Shown here in pieces: positions 48,002 to 58,422 of a stretch of DNA of 64,000 bases (positions are counted from its first letter, which is position 1; every line of letters begins with the position of its first letter). Origin of the DNA: Bryum argenteum (taxonomy: Eukaryota; Streptophyta; Bryopsida; Bryales; Bryaceae). The notes beneath the pieces are model-generated. The model was not told where the DNA came from. It was given only the letters and a program-made list of their open reading frames with translations, and ran no database searches. A program made the position numbers and the translations under genes. Location: the NCBI GenBank assembly GCA_037043015.1, contig CM073330.1:5233263-5297262 (forward strand). Reading direction: 5' to 3'.

Positions 48002-49180
48002 TTAACCCTTAACCCTTGAACGCCCATGGGGTCTAAAACGGGCCACCCAAAATTGGATCACACCATCTTTTGGACTTGGGCATCATGGATAGTGCACTTT
48101 TTGAACTTGGGCACCATGAATGAACCAATCAATGATGAGCTTGCAACCTCCTACAAGGTTATGTACAACCCCAACCTACCTACCACAATCCTTTCAAATC
48201 ACAAATTCACTCATACTGATTGTGATTTGAAGTTGTAAAATTTCACATTTTGAATTCATCATAAGAAGGTGACCAGTTTGACATTAAAATATAAGTAAAG
48301 CAGTTGGATACAATGAGAGGTACAGAGAAGATTCTGTTAGAATCAAGCCCCTCGGGTTAAACGCCCAAGCAAGCTCGAGGGGCTTTTTCGTAACAGATGC
48401 TCCATAGCTCTCACTGTATCCAATTGTTTTACTTATATTTTAATGTCAAACTGGTCACCTTCTTATGATACATTCAAAAAGTGAAATTTTACAACTTCAA
48501 ATCACAATTTGTATGTATGATTTTATGGTTTGAAAGGATGTGGTAGGTAGGTTGGGGTTGTACATAACCTTGTAGGAGGTTGCAAGCTCATCATTGATTG
48601 GTTCATTCGTGATGCCCAAGTTCAAAAAGTGCACTATTCATGATGCCCAAGTCCAAAAGATGGTGTGATCCAATTTTGGGCTGCCCGTATCACACCCCAT
48701 GGGCGTATAAGGGTTAAGCCTCCGTAGCCCCCCATTGCAAGCTTCGAAGGCCTCTAATCACCATCGACATGGAAATTGATTGATTTCAATTGAAAGTTGG
48801 AATCATTTTCACATGTCAATTTCAATTTTCCTTTTCATTTTTTGATGTTATTTCTTCATATAATCTTATCTTGAATAGTCATTGTATCAATTTATAGATG
48901 AAAATTAATACAGGTTTTATTGGATTATACGAGTTTCATATTTTTGTGTTTTCAAAATGATTAGATCTCACTCTCTTGATATAAAAGGTTGATAAACGGA
49001 GTATTGTGGGTGCAGGGTCGGTGTTACATGGGTAAATAGTTTAATTAATGGGGGACTTTAAAAAAAATATAGGTTTTAGAATACTTATTTTCTTGTACGG
49101 TGAAAAGGCAAATATGAGAGATGAGTTGTTGCTCTTTCTTGAGGATGTTGCTATTGAACAATGGGCGTGTTTAGGGTTAA
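48002..49180. mobile_element. TTAA-flanked element hosting a nested foldback
   Basis: The outer TTAA is at 48002-48005, then CCC-TTAA where the foldback entered. The remainder resumes at 48718 (GCCTCCGTAGCCCCCCATTG) and ends CAATGGGCGTGTTTAGGG + TTAA 49177-49180. Both ends share a CCCATTG block at the same distance, which supports one element. Its right TTAA coincides with the inner boundary of the right arm of the large inverted repeat. Confidence 0.6.
48009..48717. mobile_element. 701-bp foldback (snap-back) TTAA element
   Basis: TTAA 48009-48012 + CCCTTGAACGCCCATGGGG opens and CCCCATGGGCGTATAAGGG + TTAA 48714-48717 closes. The two halves, about 48013-48360 and 48373-48713, are near-identical inverted copies over about 340 bp (for example CAACCTCCTACAAGGTTATG at about 48145 against its complement near 48565). 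The centre is AAGCCCCTCG ... CGAGGGGCTT around a short loop. Transcripts would fold almost completely. Confidence 0.9.
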
Positions 49181-51510
49181 ACTAGCAAAAAAGGGCAAAA
49201 GGTAGCATAAAACCCCCAGTTGTTAACCTTGCAATCAACGTTTAGACCCACTAGAGTGAACTTTGTTGTTATGCATGCCTCAACACGTGATGCAAAAAGC
49301 CACAAGCTTCATGAAGTGTTTACGAATAAAATCCATTGTGGATTGTCATAGGACACTACTACCAATCACACAACATTCTTTGAATGGTTACCAACGTCAT
49401 ATTTCTACAACTTTTCCATCACATATCTCATAAAATCATTCTCCATGCCCAACACTACGCCACGCAAATCTTCCGTTTACATTTTTCTATCACGTGACAC
49501 GTATGCGTTTTTTATCATGTAAACGTTGTTTCAAGTCACATAATGATTCTATATACACTTCAAAAACATCTTGCACAATCTCACAACCAAATACAACTAA
49601 TACAACAAAAATTTATTAATAATGAAAATTATCACTTTATCATGTTGTAACACGTTAACTTCTTCTATTAAACTTCACGTGTGAAACGTTGTAACACGTT
49701 CTCTAGTTCCAAATCATCAATAAAATGAACTCTAATTTTTTTTTCAAACTAATATCACTTCCATTTACCAAACCTCATCTCCAAAGAAAAATCTCTTCTA
49801 AGAAACGTTACAAAATAAAAACTCCGCAACTTTTACCCTTATTTTAAAAAGGCAAAAAACGTTGTGAAATGTGTGTTTTTGGTCACATTCCTTAACGTAG
49901 CTTGAAGAATTTGTTTGAATGGAGGAAAGGAGGGTGACATTTGTGGAGGGAAGGAGAGAGAAGAGGCAAGCAAACAATTGTAAGTTACATTCAAGCTCGT
50001 GAAGCTCCATCGTTGCTTCCGGAACCCTCATTTGGTTGTTCTCATTTAAGCTTCTCATCCCCATCTTTCTTCTCTTATTCCACTAACGACTTCTACTTAT
50101 TTTAGAACTGCATTTAAATTTTCTCTCTCCGATTCATTGTTCATCACCAGCTTCAATTGTACGATGAGGGATTGTTAGATGATGGGCAAGGATGTTGTAA
50201 GCTAATAGAAACTCTCATACGTTGCAACAGTTGATCATTGTTCAAAGAAAATGTAGAAAATGTAGAAAACAATAGGAAATTGAAGAATATTCCGGTGTGG
50301 TTTTGATTATTTGCGAGGGGGCGTGGAGGTGAACGATCTTGAGAAGAATGTAGAATTGTCGATAGATTTGGAGTTGTGGCTTTTTGTTAGGGTTTTTAGA
50401 ATGAATATTTCGAATGACTTTTCAAGGGTTTGTGTGTTTTGGATGTCGTAAGCATGCCGTCATGCGTATACAATTTCGTGTATAAGAAGAAGTGTCGTTT
50501 GTTTTCTCAGTGTTTCTTGTTTTTGTTCGGTCTTGGTTATATCGCCTAATGTTTTCATGATCGACGTTTTCGTGGAGGTTTGTTTTTGAGAAAATATTCA
50601 TGTTGATGATTTTCACTATTTAGTTTTCAAGGGTTTGCATTGTTTCGACAACAACGACGCTTCACGGACATAATAAAGTTATGATTCCTAGGCTTCACGA
50701 TTTAGGCGCTTTGTGTTGTGGTCATACGGTAAGTTTCGGTTACAAGTTTTGTGATCTTGACATTGGAGTTTGAAGCAAGGGCTAGCGGTTAAGTAGTGGA
50801 TTCTCTAAGTTATTTGTGTTCTCGTTCGGTCTCTATGTTTAGATGAATCCAATCATATTCCATGATATCACTTTCATATTCTCCTTCTTTCAGCACATCC
50901 AAAGCATCAAGGCTTCTTCCGCCGGTTTGTAATGTCCAAACGTCAATATTGATGTCAGGATATCCAAAGGATTTGGGGGTTCATCTTGATAGGTCACTGC
51001 ATGCAATATGTGTCCTTAAAACATCATTGTAGAGAGTCAAATGAGGTGAAGCAATGGGAACCCTCTATTTGTGTTGAGAGGTCAAATTTAAGTAGGATTG
51101 TCCTTATGCAATTTTGTGTTAAGAGAAAGAAGCGTTCTTTCTTCTTTCCGGTGTTTTATTATGTTTATTCTAGTCTTGGGTGGGATGCGGAAGAAGTGAA
51201 TGATTTCATTATTTTTTTGGGGGGTTTACATGTGTGGCGTACCGGTGTCTTTGTGTATTGATCAACAATCAACCCATGATTTGTTGGTGGCGGAACCAAA
51301 TTGTTTATATATAGATTTGGAGAAACTTGTGTGTTGAAACATTTGTCAGTATAAATTAAATTGGAATTAAACTGTTAAGATTGACTTTGAAACGCTCAAA
51401 ACGTGTACACGTTTGGCTTTAAACGTGGGGAACTTGTACGCTTTTCGCTCTGAAACGCGCAAAACTTGTGCATGTTTGGTTCTCAAACACGCAAAATGCA
51501 CAAAACACAC
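49177..51510 (+). repeat. Right arm of the large inverted repeat with an ATG18-leader copy
   Basis: In plus orientation: inner block 49181-49740, ATG18-leader copy 49740-50800 (GGTCACATTCC, CAAGCTCGTGAAGCTCC at about 50000, GGGCTAGCGGTTAAGTAGTG at 50786 follow 35223-36363 in order), AKR2-flank copy 50885-51120, a block 51120-51240 and the AAACGTG-type repeat 51370-51510. It has lost the source segment corresponding to about 35950-36170. An open frame at 50986-51261 is probably chance. Confidence 0.85.
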
Positions 51511-51910
51511 ATTAGTAAATTTATTTCTACTAATACATGTTTCTTTAAAAAACGTAATTATGACTGAGAATCTCATGTTTTCAATAAAACAAAGATAAAT
51601 TATTCATTGATATAGTTGGATATGTTGTTTTGATGGAGTTAGATCTCAATCTGTTTTTGCAATAAAAGGTTTAAAAAGAAACAGAGTACTTTATGTTGTG
51701 AATTTTCTACCGCTAATAAGAAACTAAGTTGTAATTTATGAGGATTTTTTAATGAATACAATAGGTTTGCTAAGAGCATTTATATTTCAAGGTGAATATG
51801 ATAAAATGGTTTACAGTCCTTTTCGAGTGTCAATATCATATGATCTTACAATTTATGGAACCTCATGCACGACCCCAAATTTGAAATTTGACATATTTAC
51901 AGGTAAGAAT

Positions 51911-52829
51911 TTAACCCCTAAAGATTTAAGAGGACCAAATCGGGCTTATGCTATTTTGGGCAGCCTAGATGAATAGGTTAAAAGTAATATTTTTGCCCAA
52001 ATTTTTTAATGGGTGCTCCCTATACTGCAAAGTGTATGTGGTAAAATTTGCAGAGCCAAATTCCAATTTTTGAGGTTTGCGAGACGAACCGGGGCAGTTT
52101 AAATTTAGTAATTTTTTGAGATTTTTTTTTGGAAATATGTTCATGACCAAATTACTACTTGAGTTCCAAAGTGAGCTAACTCAAAAAGTTTGTAAATTTC
52201 ACAAGGGCACCCCTCAAAAATTACAAAAACAATCTTCACTATTTCTAGTAATTTCTGAATTAACTCTTACAAAATTTGTCAAAATTTGAGGTTTTGGAAT
52301 TTTCCCAAATTCTTTTTTCTCAAATTTCACAAACTCATAAAGGCACCTACTCGCCGTCTGGTTTTTTAATTAAACCAAACATATCGAAGGAAATGCATGT
52401 TTTACTATATCGATGTTTTTAGACCTTCTTCTAGGAAATAATTTGCACGAAGGTCACACAAATGGAATGAGTTTCCAAAATTTTGCATGAGCGTACCCAA
52501 CTTGATTATCTACATAAAAAAAAATATGAGAATTATGTTTGGGGTAACAATCTTCAATTTTACCTATGCTCCATGGAAACAATGTCTCACAAGCAATGCC
52601 CAAAAAAACTTTTGCACCAACTTTGAATGTTAAGATCTCACAAATGGTGAAGATCCAACGGTTGAAATTTCACATGTTAGTACAAATAGTAGGTGGGTTT
52701 GAGATCTTACGGTTGAAAGTATAGAAAAACAATAAATTTTTTGACCATATCTCAATTCGAACAAGGTGGTAGAAAATCACACTTTTTGGTTTTGGAAGGC
52801 CAAAAAACGCTTGGATTTTTAGGGGTTAA
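51911..52829. mobile_element. TTAA-flanked MITE, family A copy 3
   Basis: TTAA 51911-51914 + CCCCTAAAGATTTAAG opens and TTGGATTTTTAGGGG + TTAA 52826-52829 closes a 911-bp body. It is an uninterrupted counterpart of 18834-20749 and serves as its empty site. Confidence 0.88.
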
Positions 52830-52845
52830 TAAATATATACTCCCT

Positions 52846-54026
52846 CTATCTCCAATAAACATCATGATTTGGTTCAAACACTTGTCCCACAATGATACCA
52901 AGATTTGGTATTAACCCTTAAATGCCCAAGGGGGGTCTAGAACCTAAAAACATAATTTTTTGCAAAGTGTCATAGATGAAAATGAAGGCAAGCTATTGAG
53001 ATCTCAACCGTACAACCTTGTAGTATATTTGTTGTAGGTCAAGTGGGTCAAATCTGGAGTCATGAGGCCTCATAGATTGCGAGAACGTAACATATTAGTG
53101 TTCAAAAAGATCATAAAATCTCTGCATTCTCACTTTGAAGTGAAAATGCTATCAACAAACATCCTTCAATGAAAAATTAACCAACAACAAAGTTGTTCAG
53201 CCTTATCTCAACAACACTCTTTTACAAATAGGATTCATCAAAAAAGAAAATCTTGGCTCAAATAATAGTCTTGCAAGGGCGAAAATTGCCAAAATATTCA
53301 CAAAGGAAAAAAGGTCTAAGTCTACACCCCTTATCGTCAAGTTCTCGGCTTCTTGCCTTATCTTCAAATTAAACACCTTTGATTGGGTCAAGGTTTTTAC
53401 CACTTAAATTATACTCTATTTGGAACCTATCTCAAAAAACAAAGTTGAAATCCAACGGCGGATGAAGGAGATATAGCTCCTCAAAAATCATCCACTTCTT
53501 CACATTTTTCATTGTAGAAACATCATTAAAAATCCAATACCAAAAGTATTTGGATCAATAAACTTCCAACTGCAAAGTTCTTAGTTCTCATCTTCAGATC
53601 ACGATTATGTAAAAAAAAATCCATGAAAAACATTTCCCATAATTGCCTCACAATGGTAAAACATGCCCCATGTTTGAAAACTCAAATAGAAGGGCTGCCT
53701 TCACTAAAATACGCACCATTTACTCAGGCTTCATTGTATGGCTCTAAGATTTTTACCACACCAACAAGACTCGATTTTGGACACAACCCAAGTGATTTCG
53801 TCCAAAACAAAATCTAAATAAAGAAGTTATAGCGCTTCAAAGTTTCTGACTTTCATCCAAAATGTCGTTCTTCTCGACAACTTGGACATTAAAGGGTTGA
53901 TAAGTTATACAGACCATCCAATCCATATCCAACTATATCAATGAGTAATCTAGACTGTCAGAAAAATCAACCATTTTTAGCGAATCATGGAGTTTTTCCT
54001 TGTACACGGAGGGAATAGAGTATTAA
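52846..54026. mobile_element. Stowaway-like MITE split by a TTAA element
   Basis: The left part 52846-52912 begins TACTCCCTCTATCTCC and contains CATCATGATTTGG. The right part 53901-54026 ends with GAATCATGGAGTTTTTCC...GGAGGGAATAGAGTA, an imperfect inverted match. Removing 52913-53900 restores an element of about 190 bp. Confidence 0.55.
52913..53900. mobile_element. TTAA-flanked MITE, family B copy 3
   Basis: TTAA 52913-52916 + CCCTTAAATGCCCAAG opens; the right end reads CTTGGACATTAAAGGG then TTGA, a decayed TTAA. The body is about 980 bp and aligns with family B throughout (GATCTCAACCGTACAACCTT near 53001, GGCGGATGAAGGAGATATAG near 53456, CATCCAAAATGTCGTTCTTC near 53855). Confidence 0.82.
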
Positions 54027-54240
54027 ATCTCACCTTTAAAGTACATATATATGAGTGATCATAAATGTTTTTTTTTGGTTTCCAAGCAAAAAAGCCCTCA
54101 AGAGTTTTAAGGCAAAATTAGACATTTGAGATATGATTGTGAAAGTACAGAATCTACGGTGCTTCATGTAACCGTCCTGAATCAAAAAGAATGTAAAAAT
54201 CTTTCATAATAAGAAAAGGTGACAGTGGCAAAAACAGATC

Positions 54241-54694
54241 TTAACCATAAAGTCGAAAGCCCCCAAAACTCACCTCAAAACCACCCTCTTTCAATGCAAG
54301 ATAGAAAGTTTCAGCTTTTGACGTAATCTCAAGTAAGATCTTACACCTAACTTGTCCATGTCTTTGTGACTGTGTGTGTACCAAAACATAGTTCCAAATT
54401 TCTTACCAGTTGTGCGATCTAATTGATTTTGGGGCAGATTTTGAGAATAAATGAGCTCATATCGCAGTTTTGGGCAGATTTTGAATAGTGTTTCCAAATT
54501 TTGACCAAGAAATGCTCCTTGAAGTATGAGGAATTTTGAAGCTCGTTATGACTGTTCGGAAAGCTATGAAAAAAATTCTACACCCTGCAAAAAGTTTCAA
54601 CTTCATACGATCTATATTTAGTACCTGATAGCCTTACCAGAGCCAAAAATTGACCGTGGTAAGGCTCATTGCTCATTTCGACATTAGGGGTTAA
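54241..54694. mobile_element. Possible TTAA-flanked element, 446-bp body
   Basis: TTAA 54241-54244 + CCATAAAGTCGAAAG and the reverse complement of the right end, CCCCTAATGTCGAAATG before TTAA 54691-54694, are imperfect inverted ends. The interior is not related by eye to the other families. Confidence 0.45.
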
Positions 54695-54900
54695 CTATAC
54701 TCATTGCCACTTGTAAAACTTCATAGATACGTGCTTGTAATGATTCAACGACTTACAATCCTAACTTTGGATACCTTGAGTTTTGCACTTCCAACACAAA
54801 ACTCAAAATTGTTTCACTTACACTTTTATCTTTCTGATCATGTTACACATTAATATAGCGTAATGAAGTTTATATTATGTAGAATCAATAAATGTATATA

Positions 54901-54997
54901 TAGTACTCCCTCTGTCCCATTATAATTGTCCAGTAGGTTCTCTCAGTAGATTTGAGAGAACATATTTTACAATAATAATGGGACATAGGGAGTAGTA
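54901..54997. mobile_element. Stowaway MITE, 87 bp
   Basis: CTCCCTCTGTCCCATTATAA (from 54906) and the inverted ATTATAATGGGACATAGGGA-type right end (to 54992) are classic Stowaway (Tc1/mariner) termini. TAGTA lies directly on both sides (54901-54905, 54993-54997), including the expected TA duplication. The interior also pairs (GTTCTCTC / GAGAGAAC). Confidence 0.9.
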
Positions 54998-56055
54998 ATA
55001 TAAGAAAGGAAGATAAAAGAATTCATAAACTCATATTGTGGACAAAAGATACTCATGAGATAAAAGTCAAATGTCAAGCCTATCACAAAATGGAATGTGC
55101 TCAAATTACTATATCATCACTATCATGCATCAGTCGTGCCTATAGTAAAATGACACGTGACCAAAGTATGAGGAAATACCTATTTCGTTATAATGGGAAT
55201 ATTCAAATTATCAAATCTATGACAATTGAGCTTGAGTTTGAGCCAAATGTACTCTGCGGGTACATATAGCTCGACTCGAGCTAAACTCTCATTTTCTCAA
55301 AATCAGTGAATGTTACCATTATAACGAAATACATGTTAGTCATGAGCTTAAAATATAAATAAATGAACTTGTTACAAGGAGAAAAAACTTGGTGAACAAG
55401 GGATGGAAGTCACTTTCATTCGTGCCAAAAACACAATAAAAAAGAAAGCTTGGTGAACGAGACAAATTATAACATGTTTTAGACACATGATATATCTATA
55501 GAATATGCACAATTGTAAGAAAAAGACATTTACATGATTCATATGAATACTTTCCCATGATCTGCAGCGTCCATAAAAAAAAACCTGCAGTAATGTCAAC
55601 GTACAACTTGGGTGACTACAATCAATCGATTGTGAATACAAAACCACAACGCACTGCTTTACAACGTGGTCTTCAAGAGCACAATCAATGTCTTCCAAGA
55701 CTTTTATCTGATAAAAGCAAAAACCCAATCAAAGAGGGGGGAGTGAAGAGCCTAAAACCAAAGTAAAGGAAAAAAAGGGGTAGTCAGGAAAATAATGTCT
55801 CCAGGGGTAAAAATCAATGAATGTATCTAAAAACCTCGAGCTAGACCTGTTTAACTAACTGAAGGGCATGAGGGCAAGAATTAAACATGCTCCGGAGATC
55901 AGTCAGTTGATGATGATGATGATGATTGATGAATGCAGGTGAAATGGGCATTATGTGACAAGCTGCTTCTTCAGGGTACAGGAAAGACAGATCGTTGCGC
56001 CTTCCGATCCAGAGCCAATTCCGCTTGTCACCGAATGGCCATCACCCTGACTGAT
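54998..56055. other. Intergenic region and 3' flank of the zinc-finger gene
   Basis: AT-rich to about 55750, then less so. A (GAT)n-like run lies at about 55910-55930. Open frames at 55036-55269 and 55372-55728 (minus) show no domain. Confidence 0.4.
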
Positions 56056-58422
56056 TTATTGGAATGAAATGCTGGACTCGATACCATTACTTGAGTCGGT
56101 CATCTTGAACAGGCCGTAGTCTGCTAGATACGGAAGCTGTTGTTGTTGTTGTTGTTGTTGTTGTGGTTGATGAATTCCTGATCCAATCGAAGTTGGTGAA
56201 GTTAAACCACCGTTGGAGCTTGGTGATTGTAGACCACCGTGAGAAGTTGGCGATTGTAGGCCGGTTGACGATTGTAGACAAGTTGTTGAGTTGAGAGATG
56301 GCGATGTTGGGTTGACGGGTCGTGATTTACAAATTCGGCGATGACGCTCCATTTCGTGCTGTCGAGCGAACCTGCTTTGACAAAACGGGCAAGCAATGTG
56401 CCAGTCTTCACGGCGTTGATGAGCTAGGCTGTGCTTTCGGTGGTAGGAGAGGACACCTGAGTGAATGGTCTCGAAGCGGCACATCTCCCCCTTCACGGTT
56501 GTCTGGTTGCACACGAGGAATCGTGCGTTGTCGGAGTGCTTCTGTAGAACGTGTCGACGGAGCGTCTTGGTGGACTTGAAGGACTTGTTGCACCCTGCCA
56601 TCTTGCATATCAGCATCTCCGCTGGGTCCTGCAGCAAGCACATGCATGACATGAGATCAGATGTTGTTGACTGGCCCTAAAAATGGTCTGCCTAAATTTG
56701 TACCAGCAAGTGGGTGAACAGAAAGGCTACGTCTACAGTGAAGCTCGACGGTGAGCCTGATACTCAAGATACGAATCCATGCTACAGTCACGAGGGCAGG
56801 GCGAGCCGTAGATTACCTCATTGAATCCATTGTGCTGCGAGGCACAGGTTACGATGTCAGAGTCGTCACACGTATCGTCTAGTGCTCCTATTGCCTGCTG
56901 TCGGAGAATTTGCTCGAGCTCCAGAACTCTCTGCTCTGCTCGGTTCGCACGCGAGTTCAGTTCATTCAACTTCGATATTACTAAAGCTCGGTCGTTTTCC
57001 CAGTCTTCTTGTCGGGTGTCCTGCAAAAGGAATGAGGGGATGGTGAGTTAGAAAGCCTCATGATACAATCTACTCATGAATAAGGTACTGCTGCACTAGT
57101 CAGTGAAGAAGTATACAATACATAATAGAAACGGGATTGATTGCTTCACACTCACCAGAGTATCGTATTTCCTCTTTCGGCTTTCCGGCTTGGCAAGAGG
57201 AACCGCTCTGCAATCAAAATGTTGATCAATTTGTTTGAAGTTGAGATCCGCCCAGTTGTTCTCGTCCACCCACTTCTCCTTAGCCTCCAGCGCGCCTGCT
57301 AGAGCGTTCGTGAGCTCCTTCTCCAGCGTTGAACAGTGCTTGCACCAACCTTCATGTCGGTTGCTGCAAAAAAGACGGCACTCATCAGCCACAAGTCTTG
57401 AAAGCATGCACAGAATCACGGACAAGATTCGTCATGCAAGATTCTCGATATGCCTTAGCGGTTCAGACAAGAATCAAACAGGTGGCCGGATTGGCATCAA
57501 TTGAGGGTTTTGAGGGTCCAGTACCTGTCAACGCGTCTCGCACCATCTGAAGAAAATGCATCGTCTAAGATCCTCTGGTAGCGAACTGGGTCTACTGCCG
57601 CACACCGATTGGTGAAATTCACGTTCGACCTCGACCACGGACACATTTGTCCGCGCACGATGACCACTCCTCCCTCGACAGAAGATTCAGCGGCCACTTT
57701 CGATCCTGCTGCCGGCATGCCACTCTTGTTCAGCAGCAAAGACCACTCCTTAGCGACATCCGACTGCAATCCGTAACACCATGATAAACCTCCTCTTGGT
57801 TTCATCACGTAGTTGGAGGAGTCTAACAAGCTCTCCTGATCACTCATTGCTCCAAACTGCTGAAAGTCTTGCGACATGCCTGCAGGAAAATACAAGAGAG
57901 TAATCATCAATAAGAGCATTGTACAAAACTTTGAGAAAGTGACCTCCTAACTCCTACACCTGCAGTTCGATTTGATGATCAAGTTGACTCTTGCTCCTTG
58001 CGATAGAATGCTTACAGGCAAAGCAATCAAGAACAACGTGGCGATCATGATATCGTGCTAAAAATCGTGCAGAAAAGAAAGCGACGTTCTATCAGCATGA
58101 AGGATTTTCACTACTACTACAAGTGGTTGCACTGCTGTCCCACTACTATCACTAATGGGAAAGAGGAGAAGGGGACATTGCAGTAATCTTGATCAGGGTG
58201 GGTATTATGGAGACGGAGTGGCTCACCATGGCTTAGAGAAGGGAGTGAGGGCGCAACTTGGCCACTGCTTTGAAAGGTTAACACTGGATAGTTGGCACTG
58301 TCCGCCACATTGTAGTACACGCTGCCAGTATGGCTAAAAGCGGGGCCGAGTCCCCGACTTTCGCAAATCATCTTGCTCCCAAAAATGTCGACTGCCAATT
58401 GTGGAGGAGCTCCCAACCGCAT
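56056..58422 (-). CDS. C2H2-type zinc-finger protein with coiled coil and poly-Gln, family not recognised
   Basis: Minus-strand exons 58422-58227, 57879-57525, 57363-57156, 57020-56817 and 56628-56056 join in frame through GT-AG junctions (1536 nt, 511 residues). Residues 254-321 include a heptad-like ALVISKLNELNSRANRAEQR coiled coil. From 329 there are three zinc-binding segments: CKMAGC...HVLQKH (C-x4-C...H-x4-H), an atypical CNQT...CRFE...HRKHSLAH, and CPFC...HRRIC (C-x2-C-x12-H-x3-C). A Ser/Thr/Pro/Gly-rich tail with a TSPTS/LQSP repeat and a run of nine Gln follows. The middle exons carry a WCKHC pair and a KRKYDTL basic stretch, possibly nuclear localisation. It is likely a nuclear DNA- or RNA-binding protein; I do not recognise orthologues. 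Exon 1 is the least certain, because the ATG at 57877 in exon 2 could also start the protein. Confidence 0.82.

Noticed and set aside
43040..51510. LTR retrotransposon with long terminal repeats
   Set aside because: The arms are inverted, not direct, there is no primer-binding site, polypurine tract or gag/pol frame, and the content is copied gene-flank DNA.
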